A stretch of DNA of 32,611 bases from Reyranella sp. (GCA_019745575.1 JAIETA010000278.1:1-32611), one strand, 5' to 3'; counted from the first letter of the stretch, positions 1-8,552 are shown. Made by a program: numbers and translations. The notes: generated by a model from the letters alone, not told the origin.

Positions 1-333
1 AACATCGGCTCGATCAACGGCCAGGGCGGCCAGTACGGCCAGGTGAACTATGCCGCCGCCAAGTCGGGCATCCACGGTTTCACCAAGGCGCTGGCCCAGG
101 AGGGCGCGGCCAAGGGCATCACCGTGAACGCCATCGCGCCGGGCTACACCGAAACCGACATGGTGGCGGCCGTGCCGGCCAACGTGCTGGAGAAGATCGT
201 GGCCAAGATCCCGGTCGGGCGCCTCGGCAAGGCCGACGAGATCGCGCGCGGCGTGATGTTCCTGGTGGCCGACGACGCGGGCTTCATCACCGGCTCGACG
301 CTGTCGATCAACGGCGGCCAGCATATGTACTGA
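1..333 (+). CDS. phaB: Acetoacetyl-CoA reductase PhaB, 3' part only
   Basis: This is the C-terminal 110 residues of a short-chain dehydrogenase; the start lies left of the window. The visible part opens at the conserved serine region (NIGSINGQ), followed by the catalytic pair Tyr-x3-Lys in the stretch NYAAAK, then the NAIAPGYTETDM loop and the C-terminal GSTLSINGGQHMY. These match PhaB, which reduces acetoacetyl-CoA to (R)-3-hydroxybutyryl-CoA with NADPH for polyhydroxybutyrate synthesis in the cytoplasm. The INGQ-x-GQ-x-GQ context separates PhaB from the related fatty-acid enzyme FabG, although a FabG-type reductase cannot be fully excluded without the N-terminal half. The gene ends at TGA and is followed by a strong terminator, so it closes a transcription unit. 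Confidence 0.88.
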   Translation, partial: NIGSINGQGGQYGQVNYAAAKSGIHGFTKALAQEGAAKGITVNAIAPGYTETDMVAAVPANVLEKIVAKIPVGRLGKADEIARGVMFLVADDAGFITGSTLSINGGQHMY

Positions 334-357
334 CAATCCGGCGGGAGACGCCATGAT

Positions 358-389
358 GGGGCCGGCGCCGAGCCGGCCCCTTTTCATTT
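358..389 (+). terminator. Rho-independent terminator after phaB
   Basis: A perfect 9-base-pair GC stem (GGGGCCGGC with GCCGGCCCC, loop of 5) is followed at once by TTTTCATTTC. It lies 24 bases after the phaB stop and ends 15 bases before the next start codon, so it separates phaB from the operon that follows. Confidence 0.85.
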
Positions 390-404
390 CTACCGGAGCG
401 ATCG

Positions 405-803
405 ATGGCCAAGCTGACCGAATACAAGGACATGAACCCACGGGCGAAGGCCGTCGTCGACGGTATCGCCCAGGCGCGCGGCACCGATCCGGCCGCCATC
501 AACAACGTGTGGAAGGCGCTCGCCCGCCACCCCGATGTCATGGAAGGCTTCGCGGCCGAACTGAAGGTTGCGATGGCGCCGGGCAAGCTCGATGGCTTGA
601 CCAAGGAGCTGATCTACCTGGCGGTCAGCATGGCCAACCAGTGCGAGTACTGCATCACCTCGCACGGCTACATGGCGCGCAAGAAGGGCATGACCGAGGA
701 GATGTTCGGCGAGTTCATTGCCGTCGTGCTGGCGGCGCAGAAGGGCAACAAGATCGCCACGGCCTATCGCGTGCCGGTCGACGCGGCCTTCGAGGAGAAG
801 TGA
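405..803 (+). CDS. Carboxymuconolactone decarboxylase / AhpD-like family protein
   Basis: The protein has 132 residues and is all-helical in character. It carries the redox or proton-relay motif Cys80-x2-Cys83-x3-His87 (QCEYCITSH), which is the hallmark of the AhpD-like branch of the carboxymuconolactone decarboxylase family. Members act as peroxidase partners or alkylhydroperoxidases; the substrate cannot be read from sequence. The start is chosen because GGAG at 395-398 lies 6 bases upstream of the ATG. The stop TGA (801-803) overlaps a GTG start of the next gene, which suggests translational coupling in an operon. No signal peptide is seen, so it should act in the cytoplasm. Confidence 0.85.
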   Translation: MAKLTEYKDMNPRAKAVVDGIAQARGTDPAAINNVWKALARHPDVMEGFAAELKVAMAPGKLDGLTKELIYLAVSMANQCEYCITSHGYMARKKGMTEEMFGEFIAVVLAAQKGNKIATAYRVPVDAAFEEK

Positions 804-1609
804 CCTTGAGCGAGGCGAGATCGCCCGTCTGGGACGCCAATCTCTACCTGAAGTTTGCCGACCATCGCGTGCGGCCGGCCCTCGACCTGATGGGCCGGCT
901 CGATCCGGCCAACGGTGCGCGGCCGGGCCACGCGATCTACGATCTCGGCTGCGGCGCCGGCAACATCTCGCGCATCCTGGCCGAGCGGTTTCCGGCGGCG
1001 GAAATCGTCGGCATCGATTCCTCGGAGGAGATGCTGGCCAAGGCGCGCACGCAGACGGCCGACGGCCGCGTGACTTTCACCAAAGGCGACCTCGCGCAAT
1101 TCAAGCCGGGCAAGCCGCCGGGCATCCTCTACAGCAACGCGGCCTATCACTGGCTGGAGGGGCATATCGACATGTTCCCGGGCTTGCTGAAGCTGCTGCC
1201 GGCCGGCGGCCAGCTCGCCATCCAGATGCCGCGCAACCACGAGGCGCCCTCGCATGCGCTGATGCGCGCGGCGGCCGAGGCGGGACCATGGCGCGACAGG
1301 CTCGCCCAGGTGCGCACGATCCGGCCCGTGTTCGAGCCCGCGCGCTACTACGACGCGCTGAAACCTCTCTGTTCCGAACTGGAAATCTGGGAGACGATCT
1401 ATCAGCAGCCGCTGACCGGCAAGGATCCGGTCGCGCAGTTTACGTCCAGCACGGGCCTGCGCCCGTTCCTCGACCTGCTGGAGGAGCCGGAACGGACCCG
1501 GTTCTACGAGGTCTACGCGGGTCTGGTCGGCCAGGCTTATCCGACGCGTGCCGACGGCATCACGATTTTTCCCTTCCGCCGGCTGTTCATCGTGGCACGC
1601 CGCGCATGA
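800..1609 (+). CDS. tam: Trans-aconitate 2-methyltransferase-like SAM methyltransferase
   Basis: The protein has 269 residues with a class I SAM-binding fold. Motif I is YDLGCGAGNISR, the acidic end of strand 2 is GIDSSEEML, and the family-specific stretches SNAAYHWL, QMPRNHEAPSH, TGLRPFLD and PFRRLFIVA follow in the order known from Tam. Tam methylates trans-aconitate, an inhibitory by-product of the citric acid cycle enzyme aconitase. The start is uncertain: GTG at 800 gives a 4-base GTGA overlap with the previous stop, and TTG at 806 is the alternative. The ATGA at its 3' end starts the next gene. A related methyltransferase with another substrate remains possible. Confidence 0.82.
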   Translation: MTLSEARSPVWDANLYLKFADHRVRPALDLMGRLDPANGARPGHAIYDLGCGAGNISRILAERFPAAEIVGIDSSEEMLAKARTQTADGRVTFTKGDLAQFKPGKPPGILYSNAAYHWLEGHIDMFPGLLKLLPAGGQLAIQMPRNHEAPSHALMRAAAEAGPWRDRLAQVRTIRPVFEPARYYDALKPLCSELEIWETIYQQPLTGKDPVAQFTSSTGLRPFLDLLEEPERTRFYEVYAGLVGQAYPTRADGITIFPFRRLFIVARRA

Positions 1610-3261
1610 AGCCGGGCCGCCTCTTCGCCATCCTTGCGGTGCTGCTCGCCGTCTGCCGCGTGCAGGCCTCTGTGGCGGCGCCGCAGACGATGGCGGCGGC
1701 GGCGCATCCGCTCGCCGTCGAAGCGGGCCTCGAGATGCTGCGGCGCGGCGGCTCGGCCGTCGATGCGGCGATTGCCGCGCAGATGATGCTGGGCGTGGTC
1801 GAGCCGCATGCGTCGGGAATCGGCGGCGGCGGCTTTCTCCTTCACTACGATGGCGCGACGCAGACGATCGCCGTCTACGACGGCCGGGAGGCGGCGCCGG
1901 CCGGCGCTTCGCCCGCGATGTTTCTCGACGCTGGCGGCAAGCCGCTCGGTTTTCGCGAGGCCGTGGCGTCGGGCATTTCCGTCGGGGTCCCCGGCGTGCT
2001 GGCAATGCTCGAGCTTGCCCATCGGGAACACGGCAAGCTCGCCTGGCGCGAGCTGTTCGAGCCGGCGATTGCCACGGCGCGCGACGGCTTCGCGGTGCCG
2101 CCGCGGCTCGCGACGTGGTTGGGCCGGATGCCGGGGCTGCGCCAGGAGCCGGCCATCGCGGCGCTCTACTTCCATGCAGATGGATCGCCCAGGAAGCAGG
2201 GCGAGCGCATCGCCAATCCCGACCTCGCCGAGACGATGCGGCTGATCGCCGAGCAGGGAGCGGGCGTCTTCTATCGCGGCGCACTGGCCGCCGAGATGGT
2301 GGATCGCGTGCGCCATCACGTCAGGCCCGGAACGCTCTCGCTTGCCGACTTGGCCGGGTATCGTCCGATCAAGCGCGAGGCCGTGTGTGGGCCGTATCGG
2401 GTGTGGGTCGTGTGCGGCATGCCTCCGCCATCGTCGGGCGGCATCGCGGTCCTGCAAGTCCTGACGCTGCTCGAACCCTTCGAGATCTGGCGCGAGGCGC
2501 CCAATAGCCTGCGGTCGATCCATCTCATTGCCGAGGCGAGCCGGCTCGCCTTCGCCGATCGCGACCGCTATGTCGCCGATCCCGCCTTCGTGAAGGTGCC
2601 GGTCGAGGGATTGCTGTCGCCGGCCTATCTCGCAGAGCGTCGCCAGCTCATGTCGCCGGACCGCAGCATGGGTAAGATCGGTCCCGGCGTGCCGCCGGGC
2701 TATGTCGAACGCGGCACCAGCCACCTGAGCATCGTCGACCGCTGGGGCAACGCCGTCAGTTTCACCACCACCATCGAGGCGCCCTTCGGCTCCCAGATCA
2801 TGGTGCGCGGCTTTCTGCTCAACAACGAGCTCACCGATTTCTCGGCACTGCCTGAAGTCGATGGCAAGGCGATCGCCAACCGGGTCGAACCTGGCAAGCG
2901 GCCGCGCTCGTCGATGTCGCCGACGCTTGTGCTCGACCGCGACCGGAGGCTGGTGGCTACCGTGGGGTCGGCCGGCGGATCGCGCATCATCGGCGATACC
3001 CTCCATGCCCTGATCGGCATGCTCGACTGGAACCTGTCGGTTTCCGCAGCCCTCGCGCAGCCGCGGGTGATTCGAGCCAATGGCCCGACCGAACTGGAGG
3101 CCGGCACGCCGCTCGCCGATCAGGCCGACCGCTTGCGCGCCTTGGGCCATCAAGTACAAGTCCGCGTGCATGAGGGTGGCCTCGCCGGCATTCGCCGGGT
3201 AGGCGACGGTTGGGAGGGCGGTGCCGATCCCCGCCGCGATGGCGTCGCCCGAGGAGAATAG
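1606..3261 (+). CDS. ggt: Gamma-glutamyltransferase (glutathione hydrolase), exported
   Basis: The protein has 551 residues and begins with a hydrophobic signal peptide (KPGRLFAILAVLLAV). It is an N-terminal nucleophile hydrolase made as one chain that cleaves itself; the expected new N-terminus and nucleophile is Thr371 in the motif ERGTSHLSIVD. Other family marks are SGIGGGGFLLHYD, the gamma-glutamate-binding Arg in DGREAAP, RSSMSPTLV and the oxyanion glycines in VGSAGGSRI. It hydrolyses or transfers the gamma-glutamyl group of glutathione in the periplasm. The ATG overlaps the previous stop (ATGA). The next gene begins 1 base after its TAG. Acylase relatives of the same fold are the main alternative. 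Confidence 0.9.
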   Translation: MKPGRLFAILAVLLAVCRVQASVAAPQTMAAAAHPLAVEAGLEMLRRGGSAVDAAIAAQMMLGVVEPHASGIGGGGFLLHYDGATQTIAVYDGREAAPAGASPAMFLDAGGKPLGFREAVASGISVGVPGVLAMLELAHREHGKLAWRELFEPAIATARDGFAVPPRLATWLGRMPGLRQEPAIAALYFHADGSPRKQGERIANPDLAETMRLIAEQGAGVFYRGALAAEMVDRVRHHVRPGTLSLADLAGYRPIKREAVCGPYRVWVVCGMPPPSSGGIAVLQVLTLLEPFEIWREAPNSLRSIHLIAEASRLAFADRDRYVADPAFVKVPVEGLLSPAYLAERRQLMSPDRSMGKIGPGVPPGYVERGTSHLSIVDRWGNAVSFTTTIEAPFGSQIMVRGFLLNNELTDFSALPEVDGKAIANRVEPGKRPRSSMSPTLVLDRDRRLVATVGSAGGSRIIGDTLHALIGMLDWNLSVSAALAQPRVIRANGPTELEAGTPLADQADRLRALGHQVQVRVHEGGLAGIRRVGDGWEGGADPRRDGVARGE

Positions 3262-3262
3262 C

Positions 3263-4456
3263 GTGGCCGCCAAGAAACTGCCGAGTGTCCTGCTGCGTGC
3301 CGGCGAGGACCGCCGCGTCCGGTCGGGCCATCCCTGGGCCTTCTCCAACGAGATCCTGATGGACCCCGAGACCAAGGCGCTGCCGCCGGGCTCGCTGGTG
3401 ATCCTGCGCACGCCGGGCGGCGAAGCGCTGGGCGTGGCCACCTTCAACCCGCACTCGCTGATCGCGGCCCGCCTGCTGACCTCGAATCCCGAGGCCACGA
3501 TCGACGCCCTGTTCTTCGGCCGACGTCTGGCCAACGCGGTTGCCCTGCGGGAAAAGCTGGTCGGCGTTCCCTACTACCGCCTCATCCATGCCGAGGCCGA
3601 CGGTATTCCGGGCGTCATCATCGACCGCTTCGGCGATGCCGTGGTCGTGCAGGTCAATTCGGTCGGCATGGATCGCCTGACGCCGGTCTTGCTCGAAGCC
3701 ATAGAGGCCGAGCTGTCGCCGCGCGTGGTCGTGCTGAAGAACGATTCGCCGGTGCGCGAACTCGAAGGCCTTAAACGCGAGACGACGATTGCCAAGGGCG
3801 AACTCGACGGGCCGATCGAGTTGATCGAGAACGATGCGCGGTTCGTGGCCGATCTCTCGGGCGGCCAGAAGACCGGCTGGTTCTACGACCAGCGCGACAA
3901 CCGCCGCTTCATGGCGCGCTTCGCCCGGGACGCCCGCGTGCTCGACGCCTATTGCTACAGCGGTGGCTTTGGCGTGCTCGCGGCCAAGCATGGCGCCAAG
4001 TCGGTGATGTGCCTCGATCGCTCGCAGCCCGCGCTCGATTCCGCCACCAAGGCCGCTGCCCTGAATGGTGTGAGTGCGGTCATGACCTTCAGGAAGGGCG
4101 AGGTCTTCGAGACCCTGGAGAAACTCGGCCCCGACGGCCGCAACTTCGATGTCGTGATCTGCGATCCGCCGGCCTTCGTGAAGAGCCGCAAGGACATCAA
4201 GGTGGGCGTCCAGGGCTATCGCAAGATGGTCCGCCTGGCCGCCCCGCTGGTGGCGCCCGGAGGCTTTCTGTTCGTGGCCTCGTGCTCGCACCTGGTCGAG
4301 CCGCCGCTGTTCGCCGAGCAGGTGCGGCGCGGACTGCGCGATGCCGGCAAGGGCGGGCGCATCCTGCACAGCGCCGGCGCCGCCCTCGACCATCCGGTGC
4401 ATCCAGGCCTGCCCGAGACCGCCTATCTCAAGGCCATGACCCTGCAGATCGACTGA
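3263..4456 (+). CDS. rlmI: 23S rRNA (cytosine-C5) methyltransferase, RlmI-like
   Basis: The protein has 397 residues, the usual RlmI length. An N-terminal PUA-type RNA-binding domain covers about residues 1-75 (RRVRSGHPWAFSNEI), then a central region holds GWFYDQRDNRR, and a class I SAM methyltransferase domain holds LDAYCYSGGFGV (motif I), CDPPAF (motif IV) and the Cys-containing SCSH. RlmI makes m5C at position 1962 of E. coli 23S rRNA. GTG at 3263 is preferred because GAGGAG at 3251-3256 sits 6 bases upstream; in-frame ATGs at 3221 and 3239 would overlap ggt. The P1 peptidase gene starts 2 bases after the stop. Confidence 0.88.
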   Translation: MAAKKLPSVLLRAGEDRRVRSGHPWAFSNEILMDPETKALPPGSLVILRTPGGEALGVATFNPHSLIAARLLTSNPEATIDALFFGRRLANAVALREKLVGVPYYRLIHAEADGIPGVIIDRFGDAVVVQVNSVGMDRLTPVLLEAIEAELSPRVVVLKNDSPVRELEGLKRETTIAKGELDGPIELIENDARFVADLSGGQKTGWFYDQRDNRRFMARFARDARVLDAYCYSGGFGVLAAKHGAKSVMCLDRSQPALDSATKAAALNGVSAVMTFRKGEVFETLEKLGPDGRNFDVVICDPPAFVKSRKDIKVGVQGYRKMVRLAAPLVAPGGFLFVASCSHLVEPPLFAEQVRRGLRDAGKGGRILHSAGAALDHPVHPGLPETAYLKAMTLQID

Positions 4457-4458
4457 CC

Positions 4459-5502
4459 ATGCTTCAGGCCGGCCCCCGCAACCTCATCACCGACGTGGAC
4501 GGCATTCTGGTCGGCAACGCCCAGGACGCGAGGGTGCGCTCCGGCGTCAGCGTGGTGTTGTGCGAAAGCCCGTCGATGGCGTCGGGCGATGTGCGCGGCG
4601 GTGCGCCCGGGACGCGCGACACCGACCTGCTGGATCCGTCGTGCCGCGTCGACCGTATCGACGCCGTCTGCCTGTCCGGCGGTTCGGCCTTCGGCCTGTC
4701 GGCGGCCGATGGCGTGATGCGCTGGCTGAAGGAGCGCGGCCGAGGTGTCGCCATCGCCGATGCCATCGTCCCCATCGTGCCTACGGCCATCCTGTTCGAC
4801 CTGTTGAACGGTGGCGACAAGGGCTGGGACTGGCCGCCCTACCGCGAACTGGCCTACGACGCGACTGGCCGCGCTGGCCGCGATTTCGCGCTCGGCAATG
4901 TCGGCGCGGGACTGGGCGCCAAGGCCGGCAATCTGAAGGGCGGCCTGGGCAGTGCCTCGGCGGTCGATCCGGCCACAGGCCTGCAGGTTGGCGCGCTCGT
5001 GGCGGTCAATGCCCGTGGCTACACCACAATGGGCGACATGCCGCAGTTCTGGGCTTGGGCGCTGGAACAGAACGGCGAGTTTGGCGGCCTGCCGCCGCCG
5101 GCGCGCGGTCTGGCGCTGCCCGTCTCGCACAGCCGCGCCGACCTCAGTCACGATCCCGCCCCCGATCCCGCCGATGCCGCCCGCAGCGATCCGCGCGGCA
5201 ACACCACCATTGCCGTGGTGGCGACCAACGCCACGCTCGACAAGGCGTCGGCCAAGCGGCTGGCGGTGATGGCGCAGGATGGCCTCGCCCGTGCCATCCG
5301 GCCCGTGCACACGCCGCAGGATGGCGACACGGTGTTCGCAATCGCCACCGGCCGGCACGATCTTGGCGGCGACCCTCTGGCGCTCGCCGAACTGGGCACG
5401 CTGGCGGCCGATTGCCTGGCCCGTGCGGTGGCGCGGGGCGTTTATAGCGCGCTCACGCTGGGCGCGGCGCGTGGCTGGCGAGATGTGTTTGGCCGGCGTT
5501 AG
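4459..5502 (+). CDS. P1 family self-processing peptidase/amidase (DmpA/NylC-like)
   Basis: The protein has 347 residues and belongs to the DmpA fold of N-terminal nucleophile hydrolases. Recognisable family blocks are NLITDVDGILVGNAQD, CESPSMASGDVRGGAPGTR, LSGGSAFGLSAADGVM, GNVGAGLGAKAG and GNTTIAVVATNA. Self-cleavage is expected between Asn248 and Thr249, making Thr249 the nucleophile, as in nylon oligomer hydrolase NylC. Family members include L-aminopeptidases/D-esterases and beta-aminopeptidases; the substrate here is unknown. No signal peptide is seen. It closes the five-gene run that starts at 405. Confidence 0.85.
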   Translation: MLQAGPRNLITDVDGILVGNAQDARVRSGVSVVLCESPSMASGDVRGGAPGTRDTDLLDPSCRVDRIDAVCLSGGSAFGLSAADGVMRWLKERGRGVAIADAIVPIVPTAILFDLLNGGDKGWDWPPYRELAYDATGRAGRDFALGNVGAGLGAKAGNLKGGLGSASAVDPATGLQVGALVAVNARGYTTMGDMPQFWAWALEQNGEFGGLPPPARGLALPVSHSRADLSHDPAPDPADAARSDPRGNTTIAVVATNATLDKASAKRLAVMAQDGLARAIRPVHTPQDGDTVFAIATGRHDLGGDPLALAELGTLAADCLARAVARGVYSALTLGAARGWRDVFGRR

Positions 5503-5537
5503 GCCGGTGCCGCAGTTTCCTGTTGTGCGAACCTGCC

Positions 5538-5553
5538 GATTGTCCCGACAATC
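5538..5553. repeat. Short perfect inverted repeat between P1 peptidase and NTF2-like gene
   Basis: GATTGTC and GACAATC face each other around a 2-base centre, about 46 bases upstream of the next start codon. It may be an operator or a weak hairpin; there is no T-run after it, so it is not a standard terminator. Confidence 0.4.
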
Positions 5554-5599
5554 CCGCGGCCTGCCGACTATCGAAACGCCGATTCCCGAGGACTCAAGC

Positions 5600-6091
5600 A
5601 TGCCCGTCAGAATTTCAGCCGCCACCCGGCGGGCGCTGATCGCCGCCACTGCCGCATTCTTCGCCATTGGCCCTGCCCACGCGCAAGGATCGGACGACCC
5701 GTCACGGCTTGTTGCCATCATGGAGAGCTATGCGGCGGCCCTTCGCGCCAGCAACGTCGAGCAACTGGTCGCGCTCTACAGTCCAAACGGCGTCTTCATC
5801 CGGGACAACATGCCGGCGGTCGCCGGCCGCGAGGCGCTGCGCGCTGCCTATCGCGAGACCTTTTCGACCCTGAAGGTCGACCTGCCGATCACCGTGCAGG
5901 AAGTCGAAGTGTCGGGTGACATGGCGTGGTTGCGCGCCACTTCGGCGGGCCGCGTAAAAGTTCTCGCTTCGGGGCGCGAGTCGAACGACGCCTTCAACCT
6001 GATGGTCGTGTTTCGCCGCGAGGGCGGCGCCTGGAAGATTCGCAGCTACATCTATGCGCCGAGCCGCCCTGGCGCCGGGCCGGTGAACTAG
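5600..6091 (+). CDS. Exported NTF2-like (SnoaL/DUF4440-type) protein
   Basis: The protein has 163 residues. Residues 1-29 form a signal peptide with twin arginines near the front (ATRRALIAATAAFFAIGPAHAQ), cut after AHA. The mature part matches the cone-shaped NTF2-like fold: an N-terminal helix (IMESYAAALRASNVEQLVALYSP), a GVFI strand, a central AGREALRAAY helix, then beta strands ending in GGAWKIRSYIY. Such proteins bind small molecules or act as isomerases or accessory domains, mostly with unknown roles. It starts a second plus-strand cluster, with 21 bases before the NHL gene. Confidence 0.75.
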   Translation: MPVRISAATRRALIAATAAFFAIGPAHAQGSDDPSRLVAIMESYAAALRASNVEQLVALYSPNGVFIRDNMPAVAGREALRAAYRETFSTLKVDLPITVQEVEVSGDMAWLRATSAGRVKVLASGRESNDAFNLMVVFRREGGAWKIRSYIYAPSRPGAGPVN

Positions 6092-6112
6092 AGATCGACG
6101 CCGGAGGATCCG

Positions 6113-6958
6113 ATGTCCGACGAACGCGTCACGGTGGTTTTGGGCGACCGCCGCTACGCTGTCCATCGCAAGTGGGCACGGCTGCCGGCAGGCGAAAGCT
6201 TCGGCTTCCTGTCCGACCTGATGGTCGACGGCGAAGGCCGGGTGCATGTCGCGCAGCGGGGCACCGACCGGCCGGTGCTGGTGTTCGATCGCGACGGCAG
6301 GTTGACGGGGAGCTGGGGCGAGGGCCAGCTTGCCGAGCCGCACTATCTCAACGCCGCCCCCGACGGCTCGATCCTGGTAGCCGATCGCGACGCTCATCAG
6401 GTGTTGCGCTTCGATCCCGCCGGCCGCCTCCTGCAGGCCCTGGGCCGCCGCCACTGGCCCTCGCTCGATGCACCGTTCAACCATCCGACGGCGGCGGCGC
6501 AGGCAGCCGACGGCGAGATCTATGTCGCCGACGGCTACGGCAATTCCAGCGTCCATCGCTTTGCCGCCGACGGCAGGCTGATCGCGACCTGGGGCGGCCC
6601 GGGGACGGGCGACGGCGCCTTCACCACGCCGCATGCCATCTGGGTCGACCGCTCCGGGAAGGTGCTGGTGGGAGATCGCGAGAACAACCGTGTCCAGGTA
6701 TTCGATCGCGACGGCACTTTCCTCGCGGCCTGGGGCGACTTCTACCATCCCATGCAGATCTGGGTGGATGACCGCGACATGGTGTTCGTGACCGACCAGA
6801 TCCCGTGCATCAGCCTGCTGTCTTCGGATGGCAAGCTGGTCGGCCGCTGCCGCGGCGCGATCAACGGTGCGCATGGTCTTTCCGGCGACGCCGAGGGCAA
6901 TCTTTACCTCGCCGAGCTGCCGCCGCAGGAGATCACCAAGCTTGAGCGGTTGAACTGA
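6113..6958 (+). CDS. NHL-repeat beta-propeller protein
   Basis: The protein has 281 residues made of repeated NHL blades: VLVFDRDGRLTGSWG, ILVADRDAHQVLRFDPAGR, IYVADGYGNSSVHRF, VLVGDRENNRVQVFDRDG and VFVTDQIPCISLLSSDGKL. This implies a six-bladed propeller, like the peptidylglycine lyase domain and other bacterial NHL proteins. The repeats bind partners or small ligands; some relatives are lyases or lactonases, but nothing here fixes an activity. There is no signal peptide. The start has GGAGG at 6102-6106, 6 bases upstream. It is followed 13 bases later by the AtzG-like gene. Confidence 0.82.
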   Translation: MSDERVTVVLGDRRYAVHRKWARLPAGESFGFLSDLMVDGEGRVHVAQRGTDRPVLVFDRDGRLTGSWGEGQLAEPHYLNAAPDGSILVADRDAHQVLRFDPAGRLLQALGRRHWPSLDAPFNHPTAAAQAADGEIYVADGYGNSSVHRFAADGRLIATWGGPGTGDGAFTTPHAIWVDRSGKVLVGDRENNRVQVFDRDGTFLAAWGDFYHPMQIWVDDRDMVFVTDQIPCISLLSSDGKLVGRCRGAINGAHGLSGDAEGNLYLAELPPQEITKLERLN

Positions 6959-6971
6959 GAGGGTGCCGACG

Positions 6972-7154
6972 ATGGACAAGGCGACAATGGAACTGCTGGC
7001 GCGCGGCGCCGGCCTCGACAAGGCCCTGGCCGAGTTCCCCGAAGACGTCGCGGCGGCGGCGACACAGGCGGCCGGCTCCACCCAGAAGATCAAAGCGCCC
7101 ACAGACCCGCGCGCCGAGCCATGGCCGCCGATGCGAGCTGGAGACGGGCTGTGA
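6972..7154 (+). CDS. AtzG-like small subunit (DUF4089 type)
   Basis: The protein has 60 residues: an acidic and Ala-rich helical front (ATMELLARGAGLDKALAEFP) and an extended tail with the PTDPRAEP segment typical of AtzG-like proteins. AtzG forms a tight complex with the amidase AtzE in cyanuric acid breakdown. The assignment rests on size, the tail motif and position directly before an AtzE-like amidase. The ATG at 6972 has GAGAGGG at 6957-6963 upstream; an in-frame GTG at 6963 lies inside this ribosome-binding site. The stop overlaps the GTG of the amidase gene (GTGA), so the two subunits are probably made together. Confidence 0.65.
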   Translation: MDKATMELLARGAGLDKALAEFPEDVAAAATQAAGSTQKIKAPTDPRAEPWPPMRAGDGL

Positions 7155-8545
7155 CCGATCTGCACTGGATGACGGTTGCGGCGGCCGCCCGGGCGATTGC
7201 CGCCCGTGACCTCTCGCCGGTCGAGCTGATGGCGGCGCTGCTTTCCCGTATCGAACGGCTCGATGCCAAACTCAACGCTTTCATCCGCCTCGACGGTGAG
7301 GCGGCGATGGCGGCGGCGCGGACGGCCGAAGCCGAGGCCGCATCGGGCCACTTGCGCGGTCCGCTGCACGGCGTGCCGGTCGGCGTAAAAGACATCATCG
7401 ATGTCGCGGGCCTGCCCACCACCGGCCATTCGAAGATCCTGCAGGACAACATGGCCGATGCGGACGCCGTCTGTGTCTCGAAGCTGCGCGGCGCCGGCGC
7501 CATCGTGCTGGGCAAGCTCTCGACCCATGAGTTTGCCATCGGTGGCCCGAGCTTCGACCTGCCCTGGCCGCCGGCCCGCAATCCGTGGAACACAAACCAT
7601 CATCCCGGCGGCTCGTCGTCTGGTTCGGGCTCCGGCGTGGCGGCCGGCCTGTTCCCGATGGCGCTCGGCACTGACACCGGCGGCAGCGTCCGCAATCCGG
7701 CAAGCTGCTGCGGCATCGTCGGGCTGAAGCCGACCTACGGCCTGGTGTCGCGTCGCGGCGTCTTTCCGCTGTCCTTCACGCTCGACCATGTCGGGCCGAT
7801 GACCCGCACCGTGGCCGACAACGCCCTGATGCTGGAGGCTCTTGCCGGCCACGATCCCGCCGACCCCGGCAGCGCTGCCGTCGCCCGGGCTCGCTATTCA
7901 GCAGAGATGGAGCGCGGCGTGCGCGGGCTTCGCGTCGGCTTCGTCCAGCATTTCCATGAAACCGACGTGCCGGCCGATCCGGAAGTGACGGCGGCCCTGG
8001 GGCATGTCGCCCGCACGTTGCAGCTCGAAGGGGCGGAAATTCGCGATGTCCACCTGCCGACGCTGGGCGAGTTCGCGGCGGTGAACCGCGTGATCCTGCA
8101 AAGCGAGGCTTGGGCCATCCATGGCCCCTGGCTGCGCGACCGTCCCGGCGACTACGGCCAGCTCGCGCGCCGCCGCCTGATGGCGGGCGCGTTCTTCGGC
8201 GCCGGTGACTACGTCCAGGCCCAGCGCCGTCGTCTGGAGATGATCGCCGCCGTCGAGAATGCGCTGCGCAATGTCGACGTCCTGCTGTGCGCCAGCTCGA
8301 TGGATCCGGCCTGCCGCATCGACAGTCCGGCCGAGATCGAGCGGACTTACCCGCGCCAGGCGCGCACGCCGTTCAACGTCACCGGCCACCCGGCGCTCGC
8401 CATGATGGCCGGCATCTCGGTGGGAGGATTGCCGCTCTCGGTGCAGTTCGTCGGGCGCAATTTCGCCGAAGCCACGCTGTTCCGGGTGGCGCGGGCCTGG
8501 GAGCGGGCGGCGGGCACCGACAAGAAGCACCCGGCGATCTTGTGA
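7151..8545 (+). CDS. Amidase signature family hydrolase, AtzE-like
   Basis: The protein has 464 residues with the complete Ser-cisSer-Lys triad: Lys80 in GVPVGVKDIID, cis-Ser155 at the start of the SSSGSGSG run, and nucleophile Ser179 in GTDTGGSVRNPA, with the standard spacing of 24 between the serines. The C-terminus has RTPFNVTGHPALAMMAG, usual for soluble amidases. The closest functional model is AtzE (1-carboxybiuret hydrolase), mainly because an AtzG-like gene precedes it; an amidase of unknown substrate is the safe name. GTG at 7151 is preferred for its 4-base overlap; ATG at 7121 would overlap the small gene by 34 bases. Confidence 0.87.
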   Translation: MTDLHWMTVAAAARAIAARDLSPVELMAALLSRIERLDAKLNAFIRLDGEAAMAAARTAEAEAASGHLRGPLHGVPVGVKDIIDVAGLPTTGHSKILQDNMADADAVCVSKLRGAGAIVLGKLSTHEFAIGGPSFDLPWPPARNPWNTNHHPGGSSSGSGSGVAAGLFPMALGTDTGGSVRNPASCCGIVGLKPTYGLVSRRGVFPLSFTLDHVGPMTRTVADNALMLEALAGHDPADPGSAAVARARYSAEMERGVRGLRVGFVQHFHETDVPADPEVTAALGHVARTLQLEGAEIRDVHLPTLGEFAAVNRVILQSEAWAIHGPWLRDRPGDYGQLARRRLMAGAFFGAGDYVQAQRRRLEMIAAVENALRNVDVLLCASSMDPACRIDSPAEIERTYPRQARTPFNVTGHPALAMMAGISVGGLPLSVQFVGRNFAEATLFRVARAWERAAGTDKKHPAIL

Positions 8546-8552
8546 GAACGGG

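Noticed and set aside
764..2284. 506-residue open frame on the minus strand
   Set aside because: It is antisense to the Tam-like and GGT genes and has the Arg/Ala/Pro-rich composition of a shadow frame, with no domain and no ribosome-binding site.
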